From contig NZ_AOJI01000012.1 of NCBI RefSeq assembly GCF_000336995.1, forward strand, positions 1-64,000: a DNA stretch of 64,000 nucleotides, in the 5' to 3' direction. Source of the stretch: Halorubrum aidingense JCM 13560. GTDB taxonomy: Archaea > Halobacteriota > Halobacteria > Halobacteriales > Haloferacaceae. The notes beneath the pieces were generated by a model. The model was given only the letters and a program-made list of their open reading frames with translations, was not told the DNA's origin and made no database searches. Made by a program: the position numbers and the translations under genes. Positions 17,512-24,425 of the stretch are shown here, piece by piece (within the stretch, counting starts at the first letter, position 1; the number at the start of each line of letters is the position of its first letter).

Positions 17512-18542
17512 GCGCCGGGAGCGACCGCGCCGGGGGTGACCGCGACGAGGGCGACCGCGACGAGCACGCCGGAGCGGTCGACTACGACGTCGTTGTGGTC
17601 GGCGGCGGTCCCGCCGGCTGCTCGGCCGCCGTCTTCCTCGCCCGCGAGGCGGTCGACGTCGCCGTGTTCGACCGCGGTCGATCGTCGATCGCGCGCTGTG
17701 CACACCTCGGGAACTTCCTCGGATTCCCGGCCGGGATCGACGTCGAGACGTTCTACGATCTGATGCGCGATCACGTCGAGCGTGCCGGCGGCGAGGTTAT
17801 CGACGACCTCGTCGAGTCGGTCGAACTGGTCGAGTCGGCCGAACTGGTCGAGTCGACGGGGCGACCGGATGACGACGCAGAGGGGACTCGTTTCCGCGTC
17901 ACTCCGCAGGAGGGCGAGCCGGTCGCCGCCCGACGCGTGGTGGCGGCGACCCGGTACGACGGCGAGTACCTCCGCGGGCTCGACGACGACGCGGCGATGT
18001 TCGAGACCCACGACCACGGCGACGAGACCCGCGAGCACTTCGATCGGGAGTACGCCGACCCCGACGGGACGACGCCGGTCGACGGGCTCTACGTCGCCTC
18101 TCCCTCCGAGGCCGACCGGCAGGCGATCACGGCCGCCGGGCGCGGGGCCCGCGTCGCCCGCAAGGTGGTCACGGACGCCCGGATCGCGGACGGCTGGTGG
18201 CCCGCGGCGGCCGAGGACGTCGACTGGGTGCGCCGCGAGGCCGAGCGCGACGCGGAGTGGACCGACCGCGAGCGGTGGGTCGAGTGGTTCGACGAGCGGC
18301 ACGCCGACGCCCCCGTCGATCCGGACACGGAGGGGTTCGCCCGGGTCCGCGAGGCGGCGATCGACGAGGCGCTGTCGGCGTACGTCGCCGCCGACGAGGC
18401 CGAGGCGCGGGCGGCCGAGGGGCGGCGCGCGCTCGCCGGTCACCTCGACCCGGACGCCGTCGTCGACGCTCACGGCGTCGAGACGCTGCTGGACGCGATG
18501 GACGACGACGCCGTCACCGCGTACGTTGAGGGGTCGCGATGA
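17508..18542 (+). CDS. Thioredoxin-reductase-like FAD oxidoreductase
   Basis: A 344-residue flavoprotein. VVVVGGGPAGCSAAV (about 28-42) is the FAD-binding dinucleotide fold, and CAHLGNFLGFPAGI resembles the NFPGFP region of thioredoxin reductases. GLYVASPSEADRQAITAAGRGARVA is the second FAD contact. No CxxC redox pair is present, so it is not a true thioredoxin reductase. The C-terminal ~110 residues are a charged helical extension. Its ATG overlaps the upstream remnant's stop, and its end overlaps the permease start by 4 bases, so it belongs to the iron-regulated operon. A role in reducing or releasing iron from siderophores is inference. A 7-codon repeat encoding LVESVE/AELVES is visible around residues 103-116. 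Confidence 0.82.
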   Translation: MSAGSDRAGGDRDEGDRDEHAGAVDYDVVVVGGGPAGCSAAVFLAREAVDVAVFDRGRSSIARCAHLGNFLGFPAGIDVETFYDLMRDHVERAGGEVIDDLVESVELVESAELVESTGRPDDDAEGTRFRVTPQEGEPVAARRVVAATRYDGEYLRGLDDDAAMFETHDHGDETREHFDREYADPDGTTPVDGLYVASPSEADRQAITAAGRGARVARKVVTDARIADGWWPAAAEDVDWVRREAERDAEWTDRERWVEWFDERHADAPVDPDTEGFARVREAAIDEALSAYVAADEAEARAAEGRRALAGHLDPDAVVDAHGVETLLDAMDDDAVTAYVEGSR

Positions 18543-19711
18543 GCGGCGGACAGTCGGTCGCCGGTGAGGGCGCTACACGCCGGGCGTCGGAGGGGCGGAT
18601 CGGGTGGCTGTTCGACCCCGCACTGATCACGGTCGCGCTCGCCAGCGTCGCGGTCGTCGTCGCCGGCGGGCTCGTGCAGGTGAGCTTCGGCACGTACTCG
18701 ATGACGGTGGGGGAGGCGTGGCGCGCCGTCCTCGACCCCGCGGTCCTCCTCGACCCGCGTTGGCTGCTGAACTTCCTCGTCGGCGAGGGGCTGATGCGCT
18801 CGATCACCGGCTTTCAGGGAGAGCTACCCGAGCTGGCGCACGGGACGCTCATCGTCTGGAACATCCGGCTCCCGCGGGTGTTCGTCGCCGTCGTCGTCGG
18901 GATGAACCTCGGTATCTCGGGGGCCATCTTTCAGGCGGTCACCAGAAACGAGTTGGCGAGTCCGTTCATCCTCGGCGTCTCCTCGGGCGCGGGGCTGATG
19001 ATCCTGCTGACGCTCGTGGTGTTCGGAGGGCTCTCGGCGTTCCTCCCGCTCATCGCGGCGCTCGGCGGCGCGGTCGCGTTCCTGATCGTCTACGCGATCG
19101 CGTGGAAGAACGGGACGAGCCCGGTGCGGCTCGTGCTCGCGGGCGTGATCGTCGGAACCGTCTTCGGCAGCCTCCAGACGGCGCTGTTCTTCTTCGCCGA
19201 CGACATCAACGTCGTTCAGTCCGCGATCCAGTGGACCACCGGCTCGCTGACCGGGACGGACTGGGCGCAGGTCCGGATGGCGCTCCCGTGGACGGTCGTC
19301 GCGGTGCTGCTCTCGCTGGCGGGGTCCCGACAGCTGAACCTCCTCCTCCTCGGCGAGCAGACGGCGAAGTCGCTGGGGATGTCTATCGAGAAGGTGCGAT
19401 TCGCGCTCTCCGGCGTCGCGGTGCTGGCGGCGGCCGCCAGCATCGCGGTGGCGGGGATCGTCAGTTTCGTGGGGCTGATCGTCCCCCACATGGTGCGGAA
19501 TCTCGTCGGCAGCGACTACAAGCGGGTGATCGTCGGCTGCCTGTTCGTCGGCCCGGCGCTGATGGTGGCGGCCGACGTGGGCGCCCGCTTGGGAATGGGC
19601 GCGATCACGGGCGCCGACGCGCAGATCCCGGTCGGTATCGTCACCGGGCTGATCGGCGGCCCGTACTTCCTGTATCTGATGCGGAAGCGGCAGAACATGG
19701 GTGAACTCTGA
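18539..19711 (+). CDS. FecCD-type ABC transporter permease (iron-siderophore)
   Basis: A 390-residue integral membrane subunit of the BtuC/FecCD family. It has about ten hydrophobic segments, the family hallmark around LIVPHMVRNLVGSDYKRVI (coupling helix to the ATPase) and the GEQTAKSLGMSIEKVRF loop. The ~25 residues before TM1 are hydrophilic. An extra loop after TM1 (residues about 60-100) is longer than in bacterial FecD. The single polypeptide probably forms a homodimer. It overlaps the preceding flavoprotein gene (ATGA) and abuts the ATPase gene with no gap, indicating one transcript under the iron boxes at 17373-17422. Confidence 0.93.
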   Translation: MSGGQSVAGEGATRRASEGRIGWLFDPALITVALASVAVVVAGGLVQVSFGTYSMTVGEAWRAVLDPAVLLDPRWLLNFLVGEGLMRSITGFQGELPELAHGTLIVWNIRLPRVFVAVVVGMNLGISGAIFQAVTRNELASPFILGVSSGAGLMILLTLVVFGGLSAFLPLIAALGGAVAFLIVYAIAWKNGTSPVRLVLAGVIVGTVFGSLQTALFFFADDINVVQSAIQWTTGSLTGTDWAQVRMALPWTVVAVLLSLAGSRQLNLLLLGEQTAKSLGMSIEKVRFALSGVAVLAAAASIAVAGIVSFVGLIVPHMVRNLVGSDYKRVIVGCLFVGPALMVAADVGARLGMGAITGADAQIPVGIVTGLIGGPYFLYLMRKRQNMGEL

Positions 19712-20632
19712 ATGTCGACAGACCACGTGAACACGACGGGGATCGACGCGACGAACAGCCGGGACGGATCGGCCGGTCCTGACGGCTCGAACGGCGTGAA
19801 CGCCTCGGGGTCAGCTCCGGACGAGTCCGCTGTGACAGACCCGAGCGACCTCGACGGCGAGGATCTCGTGTTGGGGTATCCGAACGCGGAGCGACCCGTC
19901 ATCGACGGCGAGTCGATCGCGGCCGAACCCGGCGCGGTCACCGCCCTCGTCGGCCCGAACGGCTCGGGGAAGAGCACCCTGCTGAAGGGGTTGGCGACGC
20001 AGCTCGAACCGGCGGACGGCTCGGTGCTGGTCGACGGCCGCGACGTGCACGCGATGGACACGAAGGCGCTCGCCCGGAAGCTCGGGCTGCTCTCACAGGA
20101 GAGCACCTCACCGAACAGCATCACGGTCGAGGATCTCGTGTATCACGGCCGGTACCCGCATCGCGGGTTCTTCGAGCGGACGACCGAGGAGGACGCGCAC
20201 GCGGTCGAGCGAGCGATCGAACTCGCCGGCTGCGGTCACCTGCGCGAGCGCGAGGTCGGCAGCCTCAGCGGCGGGCAAAAGCAGTTGGCGTGGATCGCGA
20301 TGGTACTCGCGCAGGACACCGACGTGCTCCTGCTCGACGAGCCGACGACGTTCCTCGATATGCACCACCAGATGGAGGTGATGGAGATCGTCGAGACGCT
20401 GCGCGACGAGAGCGACGTGACCGTCGTCGTCGTCCTCCACGACATCGAGCAGGCCGCCCGGCTCGCCGACCGAATGGTCGCGCTCAAAGACGGGGAGATC
20501 CGCGCCCGCGGCGCGCCCGAGGAGATCGTCACCGAAGAGCTGCTCGCGGACGTGTTCCGCGTCGACGCCGACGTGGTACAGACCGAGAACGGCCCGCGCG
20601 TCACTCCGCTTCGGGCGCGACACGAAGAGTGA
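19712..20632 (+). CDS. ABC transporter ATP-binding protein (iron-siderophore)
   Basis: A 306-residue FepC/FecE-type ATPase. Walker A GPNGSGKST lies at about 81-89, the Q-loop at LSQESTSPN, signature LSGGQKQ, Walker B VLLLDEPT and the H-loop in VVVLHDIEQA. The C-terminal ~40 residues are the usual regulatory tail. Unusually, the first ~50 residues are a low-complexity Asn/Gly/Ser/Asp extension absent from most relatives. An internal start would need another initiator, but the ATG at 19712 directly follows the permease stop, so the extension is probably real. It powers import with the permease and the lipoprotein encoded downstream. Confidence 0.93.
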   Translation: MSTDHVNTTGIDATNSRDGSAGPDGSNGVNASGSAPDESAVTDPSDLDGEDLVLGYPNAERPVIDGESIAAEPGAVTALVGPNGSGKSTLLKGLATQLEPADGSVLVDGRDVHAMDTKALARKLGLLSQESTSPNSITVEDLVYHGRYPHRGFFERTTEEDAHAVERAIELAGCGHLREREVGSLSGGQKQLAWIAMVLAQDTDVLLLDEPTTFLDMHHQMEVMEIVETLRDESDVTVVVVLHDIEQAARLADRMVALKDGEIRARGAPEEIVTEELLADVFRVDADVVQTENGPRVTPLRARHEE

Positions 20633-20732
20633 GAGTGGGCGCGGAGCGACTCGGGGGACCCCTTCGACGGGGACCGCGGCCGTCGCCGGCGCCCGCCGAC
20701 GAGTTCGGATTCGACGATCCGCGCGGTTCGAT

Positions 20733-20782
20733 TTAGGTCGGCCTAAAGATCATAACGCCTATATTGGTTTAGGCTAGCCTAA
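20733..20782 (+). promoter_or_regulatory. Second paired iron-box promoter
   Basis: TTAGGTCGGCCTAA (20733-20746) and TTAGGCTAGCCTAA (20769-20782) have centres 36 bases apart, the same spacing as the pair at 17373-17422. A TATA-like CTATATT (about 20759-20765) lies between them, and the ATG follows 4 bases after the second box. The near-identical geometry shows that this promoter and the upstream one share an origin and should respond together to an iron-dependent DtxR-family repressor. No such regulator is encoded in the window. Confidence 0.85.
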
Positions 20783-20786
20783 AAGT

Positions 20787-22037
20787 ATGGCCAGAGACGA
20801 CGCGGTACACGGAACACCGACCCGCAGAGCGTTCGCGAAGTACGGTGGCACTGTCGCCCTCGGCGGTCTCCTCGCCGGGTGTACCGGCGGCGACGGCGCG
20901 GAATCAGACTCGTCCGACGGCGACACGACCGGGAACGGTTCGGCCGACGGCGGATCGGCCGACGCCTCTGAGGAGTCCCAGTCCGAAGACGACGCCGCCG
21001 CGAGCTACACGGCGTCGATCGCGCCGATGGGTGAGGTGACCTTCGAGTCGCCGCCGGAGACGGTGTTCACGCGGCTCACCCACCACGCGGACATGGCGTT
21101 CGCGCTCGGTCGCGGCGACGGGATCACGGCGATGCACGCGCCGGACTACTACGACGGGCTCTGGAACCAGTACGTCGAGCGCCTGCCGGGCGTCTCGCTC
21201 GACTGGTCGGGGCTCTACTCCTCGTGGGAGCCGGATAAGGAGAAGCTGTACGAGCTCGACAGCGATATCCACCTCGCGGACCCGGCGTGGGTGACGCAGG
21301 TCGAGGGGTGGGACCGATCGGACGTCGACGAGATCGCCACGAACGTCTCGCCGTGGTTCGGTAACTCCCTCAGCGACCGCCACCAGGAGCCCGCCGATGA
21401 GTGGGCCCACGGCTACGAGTACTACGGCCTGTGGGAGCAGTTCGAGCGCGTCGCCGAGGCGTTCGACGAGCGGGCGCGGTACGAGGCGCTCGCCGCGGTC
21501 CACGAGGACCTCCTCTCGACCATCGAGGACCGCCTCCCGCCGGAATCGGAGCGCCCGACCGCGGTTATGATCGCCGCCGCCGACATCGAGAGCATCTACG
21601 CGTACACCCTGAGTAACCCCGGCTTCCTCACGTCGCACACCCGCCCGCTCGGGCCGCGCGACGCGTTCGAGGGGAGCGTCGAGTCCGGTACGGTCGTCGA
21701 TTTCGAGACCATACTCGAGGCCGACCCCGACGTGATCTTATACCTCGGCGGCATGGAGCCGGGAACGGACATGGCCGGGCGGCGGACCGCCTTCGAGGAG
21801 GACGCCGTCAGCTCGGAGATCACGGCGGTTCAGAACGACCGCATCCACCCGCAGGGCGCCCGGTACCAGGGGCCGATCCTCAACCTCTTTCAGCTGGAGA
21901 TGACGGCGAAGCAGCTCTATCCCGACGCGTTCGGCGCGTGGCCGCGGTACGAGTCGGGACCGTACCCGGAGATCCCGGCGTCCGAGCAGCTGTTCGACCG
22001 CCAGCGCGTCGCGGACGTCATCAACGGAGACCTGTAG
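20787..22037 (+). CDS. Iron-siderophore ABC substrate-binding lipoprotein
   Basis: A 416-residue secreted solute-binding protein. It begins with a Tat lipoprotein signal: twin Arg in TRRAFAKYGG, a hydrophobic stretch, and lipobox LLAGC with Cys about 32. An Asp/Ser/Gly-rich linker to about residue 70 tethers it outside the cell. The rest fits the class III (FepB/BtuF) fold: two lobes joined by a long helix, with PMGEVTFESPPETVFT at the first strand and DPDVILYLGGM in the second lobe. It captures ferric siderophore for the permease/ATPase encoded just upstream, and has its own iron-box promoter. It is followed immediately by a 58-codon gene. Confidence 0.92.
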   Translation: MARDDAVHGTPTRRAFAKYGGTVALGGLLAGCTGGDGAESDSSDGDTTGNGSADGGSADASEESQSEDDAAASYTASIAPMGEVTFESPPETVFTRLTHHADMAFALGRGDGITAMHAPDYYDGLWNQYVERLPGVSLDWSGLYSSWEPDKEKLYELDSDIHLADPAWVTQVEGWDRSDVDEIATNVSPWFGNSLSDRHQEPADEWAHGYEYYGLWEQFERVAEAFDERARYEALAAVHEDLLSTIEDRLPPESERPTAVMIAAADIESIYAYTLSNPGFLTSHTRPLGPRDAFEGSVESGTVVDFETILEADPDVILYLGGMEPGTDMAGRRTAFEEDAVSSEITAVQNDRIHPQGARYQGPILNLFQLEMTAKQLYPDAFGAWPRYESGPYPEIPASEQLFDRQRVADVINGDL

Positions 22038-22214
22038 ATGCGCGCCCGCGAGTGGGCGGTCGCGGCCGCCTTCGGCGACCCGGCGGAGTACGACGTGCCG
22101 GTCCTCCCGACGTGGCGGGTCGAGCGCGGTGACGACGGCGACCTCGCGTTCGCGTCAAGCGATCGCGACGAGCCGTTTATCACGGCGAAACGACCGGTTC
22201 GGGTGCGCCGATGA
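22038..22214 (+). CDS. Small 58-residue protein of the siderophore locus
   Basis: The ATG directly follows the binding protein's TAG stop. The frame runs 58 codons with normal haloarchaeal composition: MRAREWAVAAAFGDPAEYDV, then PVLPTWRVERGDDGDLAFAS and an arginine-rich end. There is no signal peptide, membrane span or Cys. The zero-base spacing and the acidic/basic pattern support a real co-transcribed gene. Its function is unknown, possibly an accessory to siderophore uptake. Its stop overlaps an ATG of a short repeat-filled frame that I do not consider a gene. Confidence 0.6.
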   Translation: MRAREWAVAAAFGDPAEYDVPVLPTWRVERGDDGDLAFASSDRDEPFITAKRPVRVRR

Positions 22215-22243
22215 CCGCGCGGCATCCCGGCCACGGGAGCACG

Positions 22244-22317
22244 GGAGCGGTCGGGAGCGAGTCGGAGCGGTCGGGAGCGAGTCGGAGCGGTCGGGAGCGA
22301 GTCGGAGCGGTCGGGAG
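22244..22317. repeat. 20-base tandem repeat, about 3.7 copies
   Basis: The unit GTCGGAGCGGTCGGGAGCGA is perfect at 22261-22280 and 22281-22300. A partial copy precedes it (22244-22260) and another follows (22301-22317). It lies in the spacer between the 58-codon gene and the second flavoprotein. The spacer (22215-22424) has no convincing gene; a 19-codon frame at 22369-22428 overlaps the flavoprotein ATG but cannot be supported. Confidence 0.8.
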
Positions 22318-22424
22318 AAATCCGGTGTAGACCGAAGCGACTACGACGGTTCGCGCGCGCCGACGAGCATGGCGACCGACCGCTCCGACTCGCGATACCG
22401 ACGGTTCGAACGGAGGGCTGACCG

Positions 22425-23243
22425 ATGAACGAGACCGAGACGCCGGGCGATTCCGAACGCGACGCGCACCGCCCGCGCGACGTGGTCGTCGTCGGCGGTG
22501 GCGTCGCCGGCCTCTCGGCGGCCGTCTTCACGGCCCGACAGGGGCTCGACACGCTCGTCGTCGATTCCGGTGACTCGCTCGTCCGACGGAACGCCCACCT
22601 GGAGAACTTCCCAGGCTTCCCCTTCGGCGTGAACGCCCGTCAGCTGCTCGACCTCCTCGGCGAGCAGGCCGAGAACGCCGGCGCGGAGCGGCTCGACGCG
22701 CGAGTCACACAGGTCGCGACCGTCGACGCCGGTGACGTCGGCGGCTCCGATCCGGACGGCGACGCCCGCTTCGCCGTCGAGACCGACGACGATCGCGGCT
22801 CCCGCAGTGACCCGATCCGGACGCGGTACGTCATCGCCGCGACGAAAAACGACGTCGAGTATCTCGAAGCCGTCGACGGGGTCGGCATCCTCGACCGCGG
22901 GAAGTCGTACGTCGACACCGACGAGCGCGGGCGGACCGGCGTCGACGGGCTGTACGCGGCCGGGCGGCTGGCGGAGAAGCCACACCAAGCGGCGGTGTGT
23001 GCGGGCCACGGCGCCGAGGTCGGGGTGACGCTCTTAGAGGAGGACGACCGCGGGTTCTACCACGACTGGGTCGCGCCCGAGGGGTATTTCACCGATCGCG
23101 GGCGGCAGGTGCCGCCGGGCTGTGAAGAGATCGACGAGGAAGAACGCCGCGAGCGCGAGGAAACGTCGCTCGCCGCGATGCGCGAGCGGTTCGCGGCCCC
23201 CCACCCCGATCCGCAGGAGACGCACCCGAGCGTCGAAGAGTGA
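22425..23243 (+). CDS. Second thioredoxin-reductase-like FAD oxidoreductase
   Basis: A 272-residue paralogue of the flavoprotein at 17508. It has VVVVGGGVAGLSAAV (about 20-34) for FAD, AHLENFPGFPFGV in the NFPGFP region, and GVDGLYAAGRLAEKPHQAAVCAGHGAEV near the end as the second FAD contact. It lacks both the CxxC pair and a distinct NADPH Rossmann domain. The last ~50 residues are acidic and end in HPDPQETHPSVEE. It closes the siderophore locus in the same direction. Two such proteins flanking one transporter suggest a reductive iron-release step, which is inference. Confidence 0.82.
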   Translation: MNETETPGDSERDAHRPRDVVVVGGGVAGLSAAVFTARQGLDTLVVDSGDSLVRRNAHLENFPGFPFGVNARQLLDLLGEQAENAGAERLDARVTQVATVDAGDVGGSDPDGDARFAVETDDDRGSRSDPIRTRYVIAATKNDVEYLEAVDGVGILDRGKSYVDTDERGRTGVDGLYAAGRLAEKPHQAAVCAGHGAEVGVTLLEEDDRGFYHDWVAPEGYFTDRGRQVPPGCEEIDEEERREREETSLAAMRERFAAPHPDPQETHPSVEE

Positions 23244-23278
23244 GGCCGAGCAGCGCGCGAAACTGGCGGTGAGGTCCC

Positions 23279-24400
23279 CTACTCGTCGGCTTCGATCCGC
23301 ACCAAGTCGGCCTCGACGTCCTCCACGAACGCGCCCTGTCCGCCCACGGTGACGGGTCCGTCGTCGGTCTCGACGACGAGCGAGTGCTGGACCGGGAACT
23401 CGTTGTTCGTCGGCTCGACCATCGCCTGCTTCGCCTCGACGACGCGGCCGGTGATCTCGACCTCCTCGCCGCTGTCGGTCCACCGCCCGCCGACGGTCAC
23501 GCGCGGGACGACGTCGCTCCGGAGCTGCAGGGTCACCTGTAAGACGGTGTGCCGGAAGTTCGCGTACTCGACCGGCAGCGTCGCCGGCTCGGCGGTCGCG
23601 ACCTCGGTCGCGGCGGGCCAGTAGTTGCCGAGGAAGGACCCGACGATGACGGGCGCGAGCTGCTCCTGCGCGAAGACGATCGCCTGCCGGTCGGTGCTGG
23701 ACCGGCGCAGCAGTTCGGGGGGCGCGACGACGCCGGCGGCGGAGTCGACGGTGAGTAGCGTCGGCATCGCCTCGCTCCACGTTCGGACGACGCTCGCGAC
23801 GCCGTCCAATCCGCTCGCGACGACGTTCGAGTCGGTCGCGTCGGTCTCGTCTTCGGCGTCCGCCTCCGTGCCTGAACCCGGCTCCGCGTCCGGTTTCGCG
23901 GCCGCGTCGGAGACGACGAGCAGCACGAGCACGCCGCGGTCGACCGCCTCCACGAGCGCGTCGCGCACCTCCGGAAGCTGTTTGGCCGTGATCGACAGGG
24001 TCACTTCCTCGGTCGCGTCGTCGAGCAGCGAGCGGATCCGCTTGATGACGGTGACGCGCGACTTGATCACCTCGAACTGCTCGGCCCGGCGCTCGACCCG
24101 CGAGAAGCGCTCCTCTAAGCCGGGTCGGATCGCGTCGACGTCCGACCGGAGCCGGTTGATGACCTCGTCCGGCGGGTTCGCGCGGATCGTCGTCGGCACG
24201 ACGTGGTCGTTCACCTCGACGAAGCCGCGCTCCGCGAGCGACTCGCTCACGCTGTAGACGTAGCGTTTCGACACGCCGGCGGCGTCGGCGACGGTGCTCG
24301 CTTTCGCCTCGCCGTGTTCCAAGAGACTGAGGTAGGTGTCGACCTCCTTATCGGAGAGCCCGAAGCGGCGGAGGAGGTCGTTCAGCGTCCGATCGTCCAT
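23279..24400 (-). CDS. trmB: TrmB family transcriptional regulator
   Basis: A 373-residue TrmB regulator. The N-terminal winged helix (about 1-75) reads LLRRFGLSDKEVDTYLSLLEHGEAKASTVADAAGVSKRYV-type. A coiled helix follows (PGLEERFSRVERRAEQFEVIKSR), then the effector-binding domain with PLD-like DDATEEVTLSI and a C-terminal beta-rich part from about 270. TrmB proteins repress or activate sugar genes and sense glucose, maltose or trehalose. An acidic loop about residues 185-205 is typical of haloarchaea. It lies next to GH13 and GH15 genes, its likely targets. A TATA-like CATATAAG (24426-24434) inside the GH13 end gives it its own leaderless promoter. Confidence 0.88.
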   Translation of the reverse strand: MDDRTLNDLLRRFGLSDKEVDTYLSLLEHGEAKASTVADAAGVSKRYVYSVSESLAERGFVEVNDHVVPTTIRANPPDEVINRLRSDVDAIRPGLEERFSRVERRAEQFEVIKSRVTVIKRIRSLLDDATEEVTLSITAKQLPEVRDALVEAVDRGVLVLLVVSDAAAKPDAEPGSGTEADAEDETDATDSNVVASGLDGVASVVRTWSEAMPTLLTVDSAAGVVAPPELLRRSSTDRQAIVFAQEQLAPVIVGSFLGNYWPAATEVATAEPATLPVEYANFRHTVLQVTLQLRSDVVPRVTVGGRWTDSGEEVEITGRVVEAKQAMVEPTNNEFPVQHSLVVETDDGPVTVGGQGAFVEDVEADLVRIEADE

Positions 24401-24425
24401 ACCGAACAGAGCGCCCGGTGCCCAC

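Noticed and set aside
17508..18542. True thioredoxin reductase
   Set aside because: No CxxC redox pair and no separate NADPH-binding motif are present.
22211..22330. 39-codon frame overlapping the stop of the 58-codon gene
   Set aside because: It consists almost wholly of translated 20-base tandem repeat and has no independent support.
22369..22428. 19-codon frame overlapping the second flavoprotein ATG
   Set aside because: Too short and without homology-like features; overlap alone is weak evidence.
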